Notes: generated from the sequence alone by a model not told the origin. Counted from the first letter of the stretch, positions 19,145-28,244 are shown. The stretch: DNA of 64,000 nucleotides from VFJQ01 sp044226525 (GCA_044226525.1 JBGAGV010000007.1:62001-126000), one strand, 5' to 3'. Made by a program: numbers and translations.

Positions 19145-20518
19145 TCAGGGCTCTTTATAAACGACCTCTCCGAGACTTTCGGAAAGCGGCACCGGACGCA
19201 TCGGGGGCAAAATCCAACCGATGCGTCCCGTGCTCCGCAGGGCTCTTCCCAGTTCCGAGCCACCTGCCTTGGCCTGACGAAGCAGGTTATCCGCTCCCTG
19301 GCTGTCTTGGTAGGAACCGATGATAAGGGAAAATTCGCGGTCGTTTTTGTAAATGATCCCCGGAATCTCGTCGTCAAAAGTTCGAACCGCTTTGAGCCGC
19401 CGCTTCGCATCGTCAAATTGCTTCGTGGAATAATTGGTGCCAAAGCCGACTTGGATCCCCCACCGCGTTCCCTGCACCGGTTCGACCGAGGCCGACTCAG
19501 CGGGGAGTGCTACTTGGAAGTTCCCCCGCGGCTGGCTGGAATCCGCGACGAAGCTCACCCGCCCTCTCAAGGTGCGATCTTTTTCCGTGAGCAACTTCAG
19601 CAATGCCTCCGCTTTCGGCTTATCCTCGGGCAGATGGTAATAACGCACTTCCACCGTGTCTGGAGAGCGGGCGGCGTTCGCACGGCCCGATTCGATCTCA
19701 TAATTCTTTCCACTGACGAAATTCTCCCAGTCCTTCAATTGAGCTTCTCTCTGTTTGAGTGTTTCCGCCGGCCCTCCCAGGAGAAACTGCACACGGCCCT
19801 TTTTTGCACTCGGGGCGGTATTCTGAAGGGAGGTATCCGGCACCAGTTCCTGCGCCAGTTTCATCGCTTCCTGTTGTTCGCCCGAGTTTAGCGATTGCTT
19901 TGCCACCAGCGTCGCTAGTTCGTTGGCCTTCACCAACACCTTCTGTGTGCCTTCAATCTGGATGAGAAATTCCTGAATCTCGGCCACGGTAATCGGCTTA
20001 TTTTCACCAGCTCGTTTCTTCAGCCAGTCGATGGCGACATTGGAGTTCGTCAGGGCCTTTGCCGTCACTTCCTCAGAGGCACGCTTCACCGTCTCCAATT
20101 CCTCTTTCTTCCTGGCCAACTCCTTATCCACTGTTTCCACCTCGGCTTTTTTTAACCTCAAATTGTTCACGGCCTCGTCTCTCCGCCGTTCCGTCTCTTT
20201 TTTCTCCGCGACGACATTCTTTTTGTCTTCCTTGAGTTGGGTCATCTCGCTTCTCGCCTTTTCCAACTCACCCAAGGCGACTTTTCGGTCGGCGAGGGCA
20301 GTATCCCGTTGTCCGACCGCGGTTGCCGCGTCGTTTTTTGCCGCCTCTGCCTCGATAACTAGACGCTTCGTATACAGGCTTGCCGCAATCGGCAACGCTA
20401 CGGCGACAAAGATCGTGCCCCAAAGCCACCGCATCCGCCTCTTGTGCGCGACGCGCTCCAACTCGAGCGCCTTGTGCATCACCTGATCGAAATCTGAAGA
20501 AGACATTTCCACGTTCAT
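19145..20518 (-). CDS. Membrane-anchored coiled-coil protein with SPOR-like C-terminus, partner of TIR protein
   Basis: The ATG at 20518 overlaps the TIR gene stop (ATGA), so the two are translationally coupled. The 457-residue product has one membrane span near residue 30-50 (WLWGTIFVAVALPIAASLY), a long Glu/Lys/Ala coiled coil (about 55-190), a spacer, and a C-terminal region with two beta-alpha elements: VEVRYYHLPEDKPKAEALL near 300 and WGIQVGFGTNYSTKQFDDA near 370, which look like LytR_C/SPOR-type folds. Such folds bind glycan or proteins. It may sense or transmit a signal at the envelope for the TIR protein. Function is inferred. Base composition is AT-richer than its neighbours. Confidence 0.65.
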   Translation of the reverse strand: MNVEMSSSDFDQVMHKALELERVAHKRRMRWLWGTIFVAVALPIAASLYTKRLVIEAEAAKNDAATAVGQRDTALADRKVALGELEKARSEMTQLKEDKKNVVAEKKETERRRDEAVNNLRLKKAEVETVDKELARKKEELETVKRASEEVTAKALTNSNVAIDWLKKRAGENKPITVAEIQEFLIQIEGTQKVLVKANELATLVAKQSLNSGEQQEAMKLAQELVPDTSLQNTAPSAKKGRVQFLLGGPAETLKQREAQLKDWENFVSGKNYEIESGRANAARSPDTVEVRYYHLPEDKPKAEALLKLLTEKDRTLRGRVSFVADSSQPRGNFQVALPAESASVEPVQGTRWGIQVGFGTNYSTKQFDDAKRRLKAVRTFDDEIPGIIYKNDREFSLIIGSYQDSQGADNLLRQAKAGGSELGRALRSTGRIGWILPPMRPVPLSESLGEVVYKEP

Positions 20519-21414
20519 GTAAGGTTCGCTGAGCGAATTTGCTGCTGAATGAAATTTCGGACGCGCTGCGCTACATCCCCACTCAGTCCGGCCCCAGGAT
20601 CGACAATCTCCGCCTGAAGAAAGCGGGCTTGGATAATCGTCTCGCGCGCGACGATGGTCTGCTGCCGGAGAACGATCGCGACCAGGAAAAGAAAAGTAGC
20701 GCCACCCGTCCCAGACATGGCCGAAAACAACTGCTGTTTTGTAATCGCGAATCCCACCCCCCCTAGGAAAATCGTCGTCGCGATGGCGAACAGTCGCGGA
20801 ATCCACGGAAGATAATCCTGCATTCGTTCCTGTTGATCTTCCGTAATCTGGTCCAACACGGCGGCGAGCGGATTATGAGCTACCGCCTTCCCCGCTATCA
20901 CCCCTGCGGCCGGAACACTGGGCGCAGAGAGCACAGGAGCAGGTTTCTCCTCTGGCACCGGCAGCATCGTCGGCACTCGGGCCCGAATCTTCTCGGCGAT
21001 CTGCTGCAGCACCTCTTCCTTCTCCGCGGAATTCAGGCTCACCAAAGGCCGGCTGATATCGTGCGCCGCCTCCAACTCATTCAGCCTCCACGCTTTTCCA
21101 TCGTAAAGACACCGGCTCAGGAGAATCCAATAAAGTTGGATTCCGCGTTGTTTCATCGCCTCGCGAATCCGAGGGAACTCGGTCTCGTAGATGTATTTCG
21201 ACGACAAAAACTCCCGGCTAACAAAGAGCACCGCAGCCCCCGCCCCATCGATCGCTTGATCGATCCCACGGTCGAAAGAAAAGCCCGGTTCAAGCCGTTT
21301 CTTATCGATCCAGACTTGTAACTCTCCCTCCTGGACCACCGGCGCGAGCATCTCTTCCAATTCGGTCGCCCAGACCGCATCCTCACGAGCATAGGAGACA
21401 AAGAGCAGCTTCAT
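20515..21414 (-). CDS. TIR-domain membrane protein (possible NADase effector)
   Basis: With the ATG at 21414 the protein has 299 residues and begins with the TIR domain: LLFVSYAREDAVWATELEEML, then VWIDKKRLEPG and VLFVSREFLSSKYIYETEF. The Glu six residues after Ser in SSKYIYE aligns with the catalytic glutamate of TIR NADases. Residues about 75-135 (LYWILLSRCLYD, AAHDISRPLVSL) also match bacterial conflict-type TIR domains. After a Pro/Ala linker come two membrane spans (FAIATTIFLGGVGFAI and GGATFLFLVAIVL, about 210-260) and a short helical tail. The upstream 35-residue extension is unlikely. It overlaps the coiled-coil gene by 4 nt. A defence or stress role is inferred from the domain type only. 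Confidence 0.8.
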   Translation of the reverse strand: MKLLFVSYAREDAVWATELEEMLAPVVQEGELQVWIDKKRLEPGFSFDRGIDQAIDGAGAAVLFVSREFLSSKYIYETEFPRIREAMKQRGIQLYWILLSRCLYDGKAWRLNELEAAHDISRPLVSLNSAEKEEVLQQIAEKIRARVPTMLPVPEEKPAPVLSAPSVPAAGVIAGKAVAHNPLAAVLDQITEDQQERMQDYLPWIPRLFAIATTIFLGGVGFAITKQQLFSAMSGTGGATFLFLVAIVLRQQTIVARETIIQARFLQAEIVDPGAGLSGDVAQRVRNFIQQQIRSANLT

Positions 21415-21605
21415 CGACGCGCAAAGATTATCGCGAGTAGATCCCCGCGTGAGGCCCATTCGTAGAGGAGGGTAAAAACCAGTCGAATCATTCCTGCCGG
21501 GAGTGAAATTGCCTGACACAGCTTGAGGGGTTCAAGCAGAAAAAAAAGGGCCACTCCTTCCACCATCTTGCCGACATCACGGCGAGATCATATCTTCCGC
21601 CCCTC

Positions 21606-21911
21606 GTGTCATCTTCCGCTTCTCGTTCGTCGCGCCTCGCTCTCGCCGTTTTCCCTCTCGCGTTCCTCCCGCTCGCTCTCGCCTTCGTCGATCACGACGG
21701 CGGCCCGATGTTCTTCCTCACTTTCGGCTCGGTGTGCGTCGCCGCACCATGCGCCGGTTTCTGGTGGGGGGAACGCAACGCGGAATCGCAAGGCGGCCGC
21801 GCCGCGCTCGGCTGCCTTGGCACCATCGCGCTGTTCATCGGCTACTTTATCTGGCTCCTCGTCCTCGCTCCGCTGATCCTGCGGTTTCTGCAAGCGCGCT
21901 TCGGGGCGTAA
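21606..21911 (+). CDS. Small membrane protein of unknown function
   Basis: The GTG start at 21606 gives 101 residues with hydrophobic spans near 10-27 (LALAVFPLAFLPLALAF), 35-55 and 70-95 (LGTIALFIGYFIWLLVLAPL). No family recognised. It is divergent from the TIR gene and precedes a run of other small membrane proteins. Confidence 0.5.
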   Translation: MSSSASRSSRLALAVFPLAFLPLALAFVDHDGGPMFFLTFGSVCVAAPCAGFWWGERNAESQGGRAALGCLGTIALFIGYFIWLLVLAPLILRFLQARFGA

Positions 21912-22025
21912 TCCGTAGAGCGCCGGCGTCCCCGCCGGCCACGACACCAACACGCCTGGCGTCACTTCCTCGCCCGGTGAAAAACGAGCGTGTCATCCGC
22001 CCGCCGACGCGATAGTTTCCCCGTC

Positions 22026-22430
22026 ATGCCGCCCGACAATTCGCCCCGAACGCGCGCCCTGCGCATGTTCATGACCATGGACGCGACCGTTCTGACCTTG
22101 ATCGGACTGGCACTGGTCTGCTGCCCGCGCCAGCTCACCGCCGCGTTCCATTTCACCGACGTGCCGCCCGCCATGTTGTTCCTGCTCGGCCTGTGGGGCT
22201 GCGCCATGACCACGCTCGGAGTCGGTTATTACGTCGCGGCGGTCGATCCTGCGCGCCATCGGCTATGGGTCTGCATCGGCATCGCACGCGGCACCATGGA
22301 AGCGATCTTCGGCTGGTCCTGCCTCGCGCGCGGGCTCATCACCTGGCAGCAAAGCGGGCTCAGCATCCTGCTCGCTGCCTTCATGGCTATCGCCTACATC
22401 CTGCTCTACCCGCGCAATCCCGCTGCCTGA
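22026..22430 (+). CDS. Four-TM membrane protein of unknown function
   Basis: A 134-residue protein from the ATG at 22026, with four likely spans (TVLTLIGLALVCC; AMLFLLGLWGCAMTTLGVGYY; LWVCIGIARGTMEAIFGW; ILLAAFMAIAYILLY). It begins a same-strand run in which the following genes almost touch, ending in the radical SAM enzyme, so it may belong to that operon. No function can be given. Confidence 0.6.
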   Translation: MPPDNSPRTRALRMFMTMDATVLTLIGLALVCCPRQLTAAFHFTDVPPAMLFLLGLWGCAMTTLGVGYYVAAVDPARHRLWVCIGIARGTMEAIFGWSCLARGLITWQQSGLSILLAAFMAIAYILLYPRNPAA

Positions 22431-22431
22431 T

Positions 22432-22641
22432 ATGGAAGTCGTCGGCCTCGCCATCCTCATTTCCGTCTTCGTCGTCGGCTTCCTCATCGCCGGTCGCTGG
22501 TTCACCAATGTCTGGCTGCAAATCATCGTCGGTGCCGCCATGGGCGTCGGCCTCGTCGCCGTGCTCGCCTTCGCCGCCTTCGGCGTGATGTTCGCCGGTT
22601 GCCTGTTCATGTCGGGCGGAAAAGGCGTTAACTTCCACTAG
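22432..22641 (+). CDS. Very small two-TM membrane protein
   Basis: A 69-residue product, almost wholly hydrophobic (VVGLAILISVFVVGFLIAG; IIVGAAMGVGLVAVLAFAAF). It starts 1 nt after the preceding stop and ends 3 nt before the next start, which supports it as a real gene in an operon. No family recognised. Confidence 0.55.
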   Translation: MEVVGLAILISVFVVGFLIAGRWFTNVWLQIIVGAAMGVGLVAVLAFAAFGVMFAGCLFMSGGKGVNFH

Positions 22642-22644
22642 CGG

Positions 22645-22938
22645 ATGCGCTGGCCGTTGAAGTGGGTGGACTGGCTCATCGCCTTTCTTCCCGGCCTCGT
22701 TATGATCATCGGCTCACACATGTCCAAGTTGGCCACAGGGGAAGACGGGCTCGCCACCCTGCTGGGCGCGTTCTTTCTCGCCTTCCCGCTCTCGCTCGCT
22801 GCGGGCATTTACCTCGCCAAAAGCGACGGCGGAAAATGGATGCGCGTTGGCATCGGCATTCCGCTCAGCATCGCCGTCTATCTCACGAACTGCGCCATCG
22901 CCGCCGCCGGCTGCACCGCTGCGGGAGTCTTTCGATGA
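22645..22938 (+). CDS. Small three-TM membrane protein upstream of radical SAM gene
   Basis: A 97-residue protein with three hydrophobic spans (WLIAFLPGLVMIIGS; LLGAFFLAFPLSLAAGIYL; GIPLSIAVYLTNCAIAAAG). Its stop overlaps the ATG of the radical SAM gene (ATGA), so the two are probably translated together. No family recognised. Confidence 0.6.
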   Translation: MRWPLKWVDWLIAFLPGLVMIIGSHMSKLATGEDGLATLLGAFFLAFPLSLAAGIYLAKSDGGKWMRVGIGIPLSIAVYLTNCAIAAAGCTAAGVFR

Positions 22939-24323
22939 ACGCCCTTTCCGCCAGCGAAACCCTTCTCAAGCGGACCACCAGCCGCTGCCCCGTCTGCCAG
23001 GCGCCCGCGTCCGCGGAAGTCTGGCGCCGGAGCGAAGGTGGAAAACAAACCGTCTGGCTCCGCCGCCGCTGCGCAGAGCATGGCGCGGCGGAAGCCTGCA
23101 TCAGCAGCGACGCGCGATTCTACTGGCTGGCCAAGGGCGACCCGCGCAACGGCTGTGCCTCGTGCTCCGGCGACGGCGGACGGGACGGCACGCTCGGTGT
23201 GAATGCCGCGGCCGACACCAGTGAGCAGGAGCGGCTCTCCACCTGTCTGGCGCTGATCGAAATCGTCACCTCATGCAATCTCGCCTGCCCGACGTGTTAT
23301 GCCGATTCGCCCCAGGCCACCGCCGTCACATCCGTGCCACTCGCGGATTTGCAGCGGCGCATCGATGGCGTCATCGATCGCAAAGGCCGCATCGAAATCC
23401 TCCAACTCTCCGGCGGCGAACCGACGCTCCACCCGCAGTTCTTCGAGCTGCTGGCATGGTGCCACGCGCACCCGGGCATTGATTACGTCCTGCTCAATAC
23501 GAACGGCGTGCGCATCGCCACCGACGACGCCTTCGCCGACCAGCTCGGGAAAACCTTTCGCCTCGGCAAATTCCAGCTCTACCTCCAGTTCGACGGCCCC
23601 CAGGAAGCCGGCCAGCGCAGCCTGCGCGGCGCCGACCTCCGCGTCATCCGCGAAAAAACCATCGCCCGCTGCGCCACCCTCGGCATCCCGCTCACCCTCG
23701 CCATGACGGTGACGCCCGACAACCTTCCGCACGTGTGGGAGAGCGTGGAGTATGGCCTGCGCTGGGCGAACTGCCGCGGCATTTCCTTCCAGCCGATGTT
23801 CCGGTCGGGAAGACAGCCGCAAACGCTGGAGGCGAACGAGCCTTCGTTCCGAGTTCCCACCTCCGACTTCCGCGTTCTAAACTCCGCCGATATCATCCTC
23901 GCCGCCGTCGAACAAAGCCCCGGCGCGCTCAAGTTCGACGACTTCACCCCCCTTCCCTGCGGCGATCCGAATTGCGCCACCATCGGTTACCTCCTCCGCA
24001 CCCCGGACGGCCTGCGCTCGATCAGCGATTTCGTGGATTTCAGCCAGGTCCAGTCCTTCCTCCGCGACAAGGTCCGCTACTCGCTCGACGACCTCGCGCA
24101 GTGCGGTTGCGAAAGCGAACCCCTCGGCCATTTGCTGCACGAGCTCGAAGCGGGCGGCGCGACGCCCGACATGGCTGCATCTCCTTTCCGCCTGTTCATC
24201 AAGCCCTTCATGGACGCCTGGACGTGGGACGAAGACCGCATCGACCGCTGCTGCACCCACGTGATTCGACCGGATGGGGTGCTGGATTCGTTCTGCCGGT
24301 ATTACGCCGCACAACGCCCGTGA
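22935..24323 (+). CDS. Radical SAM protein, COG1964 / tetraether-lipid-synthase (Tes)-like
   Basis: A 462-residue radical SAM enzyme. An N-terminal Cys-rich element (SRCPVCQAP, then RRRCAEHG) is followed by CNLACPTCYADS (near residue 115-125), whose CxxxCxxC holds the SAM cluster, then LSGGEPTLHP (SAM binding), LNTNGVRIA, LYLQFDG, GISFQPMFRSGR and a late PCGDPNC plus FCRYY. This series matches COG1964, the group that includes archaeal Tes, which couples lipid tails by radical chemistry. The C-terminal cysteines suggest extra Fe-S clusters. It overlaps small membrane-protein genes on both sides (ATGA before, GTGA after). A role in joining or modifying fatty-acyl chains is plausible but unproven. 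Confidence 0.85.
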   Translation: MNALSASETLLKRTTSRCPVCQAPASAEVWRRSEGGKQTVWLRRRCAEHGAAEACISSDARFYWLAKGDPRNGCASCSGDGGRDGTLGVNAAADTSEQERLSTCLALIEIVTSCNLACPTCYADSPQATAVTSVPLADLQRRIDGVIDRKGRIEILQLSGGEPTLHPQFFELLAWCHAHPGIDYVLLNTNGVRIATDDAFADQLGKTFRLGKFQLYLQFDGPQEAGQRSLRGADLRVIREKTIARCATLGIPLTLAMTVTPDNLPHVWESVEYGLRWANCRGISFQPMFRSGRQPQTLEANEPSFRVPTSDFRVLNSADIILAAVEQSPGALKFDDFTPLPCGDPNCATIGYLLRTPDGLRSISDFVDFSQVQSFLRDKVRYSLDDLAQCGCESEPLGHLLHELEAGGATPDMAASPFRLFIKPFMDAWTWDEDRIDRCCTHVIRPDGVLDSFCRYYAAQRP

Positions 24324-24724
24324 GCGTTCTGACCATTCTCGCCGTCGGGTTCTTCGTGATCTACGTCACGGTATGCATCCTTGTCGTGGCGCTCGAGATG
24401 CCGCAGAACTCCACACTCCGCGCAACTTTGGCCGCATACCGCTACCGCTGGCTGGCTTGGCTCGTTCTCGCCGCCCCTGTGCTGACCGCGACGCTCCAAC
24501 CATGGGAATGGGTCACTCTACCGCCCACGCTGAAAGCAAACGACATCATCGACATCGCTTTGATTTTTTCCGTTCTGATCACATCGGCGATTGCGTCCGT
24601 ATGGATGAGCCTGCCTCGGAAGCCCGAAGAGCGGATTAACACTTGGATACCAATGATGATGGCCTTGTTCTTTTCGCTCGTTATGTCGGTTGCCACCAGC
24701 ATTACGCTATCAGCCGGCCGTTGA
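24320..24724 (+). CDS. Four-TM membrane protein coupled to radical SAM gene
   Basis: The GTG at 24320 overlaps the radical SAM stop (GTGA). The 134-residue product has about four spans (ILAVGFFVIYVTVCILVVAL; WLAWLVLAAPVLTATL; IIDIALIFSVLITSAIASVW; MMMALFFSLVMSVATSI). No family recognised. Tight coupling suggests it works with the radical SAM enzyme at the membrane. Confidence 0.6.
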   Translation: MSVLTILAVGFFVIYVTVCILVVALEMPQNSTLRATLAAYRYRWLAWLVLAAPVLTATLQPWEWVTLPPTLKANDIIDIALIFSVLITSAIASVWMSLPRKPEERINTWIPMMMALFFSLVMSVATSITLSAGR

Positions 24725-24811
24725 AGGATTTTTCCAGTCGTCTCGCCGGGGAAGAACCTTCTCTTTGCTGCAAAGGAATATTTTGCTCCCGGAAACGTCC
24801 CCCAAACACGG

Positions 24812-27490
24812 TCAGGGGACGAGCGGATGCTCTCGGGCGCCTTCCGCCTCCACGATCGGCCACGTCGCGCGTTCGCCGCTCTGGTAGGGTCCGATGTCAT
24901 CGACCGGGATGGGCTTGAACCCGAGCGCCCACGCCGGGCTGTCGGCGGCGAGGCGATAGTCGTCTTTCTCCGGCGCGAGGAATTTCGGATCGGCAATGAC
25001 GCTGTGGCGGTCGCCGAGTTGCTGCCAGCTCTGCCATTCGTCGAGAAACTCCGTCTCGCGCAATTCGATATCACTCGCCAGCAGCGTGCCGCCTTCCGCC
25101 GGCCAATCGAGCCGCACACGGAATTTCTTCATCGCCTCATGCCAGCCACGCTCGCCCTTCGCGGGAACGTTAAACGCGAACTCAAAATCCTGCCAGGCGC
25201 CTGTCACCTTCGCATCCGCCGGCCCGCTCGCCCAGAAATGCCCGAGCTTCCCGTCCTTCGGCGGGAGATAAAACTGCACCATCAGCGCCGCCTTGCCGGG
25301 ATCGCCCTCGACCTTCAACCGCGCCCGCAGGCGATACGCCGAACCGGGCTTCAACTCGATCTCGCGGCTCACCGCGATCGGATAGTTGTCGCGCTTCTTC
25401 TCGTGGTTGAACGCCGCATCCACCCGCAGCACTCGCTTGCCCGCATCTTCCATCACCCCCGCGTGGGCCGTCGGCGTGTGAATCTGCCACTGCCAGTCTG
25501 CCGGGAAGTGATCCGCATCGCCATTCTCGAAGCCTGAATTCGGCGCCAGATTATCGCCGATCACCTTGCCCGCTTTGCGCTGCCCGGTCAGCAGCGGCTG
25601 GCCGTGATGCCAGTAGAGATTGTGATCGAAGATGTTCCGGTCCGCGTTAAACGCGACCACGTTCAGCGCCTTCGCCTCGGGATTTTTCCACGCGATGATA
25701 TTGCGCTGAAACACGTTACCCGACATCACGCGCCCCTCGCTATCGGGCATGTCCTCGGGCGAAAATTGCATCCCGCGCATGAACCGCCACGCCGGCTCGT
25801 TCACCACCGATTCGTAGCCCTTCAGCATCTGCGGCAGTGTGTTCACCCAGAAGTGGCTCTGCGTCGTCCAGCCGTTGAATTCCCACTGCCGCATGCCGCC
25901 TTCGATGAAGATGTTATTCTCCACCCGGCAATCGCGCGCACTGTGCCCGTGCATGAGCGAACGCCCGCACCGCGCCACGATGTTCCCGATCACATCCACG
26001 CCCCCAGAGTTGTCGTCGAGATAGATGCCCCACGCGAAATACGGCGACGTCCACTTCCCGTTCCAGCCGTAGCCCAGCACATCATGGATGTAATTGTAGC
26101 GAATCACCGTGCCGCGCGGGCTGATCCAATCGCGCCCGCCGCAATACGTCGCCCCCACATCCTCCGTCTCCAGCGCGAGATGCCGCAGGTGATTGTATTC
26201 GATGATGTGCGCGTTGCCGCTGAACTGAATCGCGAACCGCGGCGTATCGTGAATGAGGCAATGCGACACGCGCTGCCCCACGCCGTCCAGCGCGACGCCC
26301 ACACCCTGTTTGTAGAAAATGCCGACGTGATGAATGTAGCAGTTGTCCGCGAAATTCCCGGTGCCCGTCAGCGTCTTGCGATCGCCGCCGCTCAGCGACA
26401 CTCCGCTGCGTCCCGTGTCGTGAATATCGCAGCCGACAATCCCGTTGTCGGTTCCGCCGTTCACGTTCACGCCGTTCCCACCGAAGTCGCCGACGTTCCG
26501 AATCGTGCAGCCGAGCACCCGGCAATGATTTGTCTTCGTGAGTTGCACCGCCGCGCCGTCCGCGCATTCAAACGTCAGCCCGCGGATGGTCACGTTCTCC
26601 GCCCCATCGATTTTCCAGATCTCGCGAGTCGTCGGAATCAGCACCGTGCGCGCCGGATCGGCCGCGCCGGTTCCGGCATTCGCCAGATCGACTCCCGCCG
26701 CCGGCTTGAAATACAGCTTCCCCTCGCGGCGATCGAACGCCCACTCGCCCGCCACATCCAGATCCTCCAGCGCCCCTTGGAAGTAAAAGCGGTCGTTGCC
26801 GCGAATCGCATAGCTCCCGTCCTTCGCCAACGTCACCGTGCGCTTCGTCGTGTCCACGTTCTTCACGCGGATGAGATCGTTCCACCAGTTGTAGCGCGGG
26901 AAGGAGAACACCTCGACATCCTCCGGGTGCGCCCATTCGCGCCAGTCGGCCTGCTTCACCACGAGCGTGTGTTTATCCTCCCCTTCCTTATCGGCATACA
27001 TGGGCCACATCTCGCCATCCGCATACGCCCAGCCACCGCCGTAGGGGTTCTTCGGATCGAAGTTCGGATACCGCGCCATCTGCTGCCGCTTCCCGCCGAA
27101 AAAAAGCTGCCGCACGTCCTTCGCCTTCACCTCCGCCTGCACGATCCCATCGCGCCACGGTTTCCACCCCGTCACACTGCACCCGCCAATTAAGACCGGC
27201 TGCTCCTGCGCAAACGCCTGCCACACCGTCCCGGAATCCTGCGCCTCGAGCGCGAACCCCTGCGGCAGTTCGTGCAATCCCCCGCGCAGCGTGATGGTGC
27301 GCGCTTCCCCCGCATGTTTCCGCGCCTCGTCCCGCGCCCGCCCCAGCGTGGCAAACGGCGCCTCCACCGTTCCCGCGGCCGCATCGCTCCCATTCGGAGC
27401 GACAAAAAATTCCGACGCCGAAGCCTGCGTGGTTGTGGTGGCGATGGCAGCAGTAGCAGTAGCGAAAACGAAAAGGGAAAAACGAATCAC
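24812..27490 (-). CDS. Secreted right-handed parallel beta-helix protein
   Basis: An 892-residue exported protein with a signal peptide (FSLFVFATATAAIATTTTQASA). After FFVAPNGSDAAAGTVEAPFATL comes the DUF1565-type N-terminus found before beta-helices. Residues about 280-560 contain helix repeats rich in V/I/N (VTIRGLTFECADGAAVQL, HCRVLGCTIRNVGDFGGNG, NGIVGCDIHDTGRSGVSLSG). The region about 640-800 looks like a carbohydrate-binding beta-sandwich (APNSGFENGDAD). It probably acts on or binds polysaccharide; lyase and hydrolase roles both occur on this fold, and no catalytic residue can be assigned. Confidence 0.75.
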   Translation of the reverse strand: MIRFSLFVFATATAAIATTTTQASASEFFVAPNGSDAAAGTVEAPFATLGRARDEARKHAGEARTITLRGGLHELPQGFALEAQDSGTVWQAFAQEQPVLIGGCSVTGWKPWRDGIVQAEVKAKDVRQLFFGGKRQQMARYPNFDPKNPYGGGWAYADGEMWPMYADKEGEDKHTLVVKQADWREWAHPEDVEVFSFPRYNWWNDLIRVKNVDTTKRTVTLAKDGSYAIRGNDRFYFQGALEDLDVAGEWAFDRREGKLYFKPAAGVDLANAGTGAADPARTVLIPTTREIWKIDGAENVTIRGLTFECADGAAVQLTKTNHCRVLGCTIRNVGDFGGNGVNVNGGTDNGIVGCDIHDTGRSGVSLSGGDRKTLTGTGNFADNCYIHHVGIFYKQGVGVALDGVGQRVSHCLIHDTPRFAIQFSGNAHIIEYNHLRHLALETEDVGATYCGGRDWISPRGTVIRYNYIHDVLGYGWNGKWTSPYFAWGIYLDDNSGGVDVIGNIVARCGRSLMHGHSARDCRVENNIFIEGGMRQWEFNGWTTQSHFWVNTLPQMLKGYESVVNEPAWRFMRGMQFSPEDMPDSEGRVMSGNVFQRNIIAWKNPEAKALNVVAFNADRNIFDHNLYWHHGQPLLTGQRKAGKVIGDNLAPNSGFENGDADHFPADWQWQIHTPTAHAGVMEDAGKRVLRVDAAFNHEKKRDNYPIAVSREIELKPGSAYRLRARLKVEGDPGKAALMVQFYLPPKDGKLGHFWASGPADAKVTGAWQDFEFAFNVPAKGERGWHEAMKKFRVRLDWPAEGGTLLASDIELRETEFLDEWQSWQQLGDRHSVIADPKFLAPEKDDYRLAADSPAWALGFKPIPVDDIGPYQSGERATWPIVEAEGAREHPLVP

Positions 27491-27625
27491 CCCGCCCTTC
27501 TCCCATTCTCCTTCGCCGCCGTCGAGCCTCCCTCACACCGACCTCTCCTTGCCCTCCCCCACCTCCCGCGCGTAGTATCCCCGCTCCTTCGCTCGGAGCC
27601 GAAAACCCTTCGCTCCCAAAACCAA

Positions 27626-27710
27626 GCCGGTGTGGCGAAATGGCAGACGCAAGGGACTTAAAATCCCTTGGTGGGCAACCACCGTGCGGGTTCGAGTCCC
27701 GCCACCGGCA
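27626..27710 (+). tRNA. tRNA-Leu (anticodon TAA)
   Basis: The acceptor arms GCCGGTG (27626-27632) and CACCGGC (27703-27709) pair fully, with A as discriminator. The anticodon stem-loop GGGACTTAAAATCCC holds TAA. There is a long type II variable arm (TTGGTGGGCAACCACCG) and the T arm CGGGTTCGAGTCCCG, as expected for leucine tRNA. The 3' CCA is not encoded. Confidence 0.96.
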
Positions 27711-27753
27711 CTGCTCGAGAAATGAGAGACGCCCCCCGTCGCGGTGGTCTCGA

Positions 27754-27966
27754 TCAACGGCGGTCGCGGCGGCGCTTGAGCATCCAGTAAACGAGCACCG
27801 GGAAACCGAAGGTCATCACCCCGTAGTAAAACTGCGCCCAAGGCGGGAGCCGCTGGAGAAATCCGCGCGACGCCAGCACGGTCAGCACCACCGCATCGAC
27901 AATGAGGATCACCGCGAGGATGGTTCCCAGCGGGGGCGGTGGCGGTTCTTCTTCTTCTTCGGGCAT
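27754..27966 (-). CDS. Small two-TM protein with acidic/proline N-terminus
   Basis: A 70-residue protein with an unusual MPEEEEEPPPPPLG start and then two hydrophobic spans (TILAVILIVDAVVLTVLAS and FYYGVMTFGFPVLVYWML), ending in a basic KRRRDRR tail. No family recognised. It lies alone between the tRNA and a tiny lipoprotein. Confidence 0.6.
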   Translation of the reverse strand: MPEEEEEPPPPPLGTILAVILIVDAVVLTVLASRGFLQRLPPWAQFYYGVMTFGFPVLVYWMLKRRRDRR

Positions 27967-28094
27967 GATGCCTTTTCCCGTAGCACGCGACGCTGTGGTG
28001 GAAAACCTCGCAATTCATTCTTGCCCGGATGACTGCCGCTGGCATTCTCCGCGCCCTGCAACCCGCAACGAAAGGAGGCGAAAAACACAATATT

Positions 28095-28205
28095 ATGAAG
28101 TATCTCGCAATCATCGCCCTGGGCGTCATGGCCCTCGGCCTCGGCGCCTGCGCCAGCAAGCCCGCTCCGGCTCCGGCCCCGGCTTCGCACGGCTACTCCA
28201 AGTAG
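28095..28205 (+). CDS. Tiny lipoprotein (36 residues)
   Basis: The product is a lipoprotein precursor with MKYLAIIALGVMALGLGACA and lipobox LGAC, followed by a short Ala/Pro tail ending HGYSK. A strong AAAGGAGG lies at 28071-28078, 16 nt before the ATG, rather far for a ribosome site. A strong terminator follows 40 nt after the stop, which supports a stand-alone, possibly abundant transcript. Entericidin-like small lipoproteins have this shape; the role is unknown. Confidence 0.7.
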   Translation: MKYLAIIALGVMALGLGACASKPAPAPAPASHGYSK

Positions 28206-28244
28206 TCCCACCCATATCCTTCCCCCGGAGGATACCCCCTTTTG

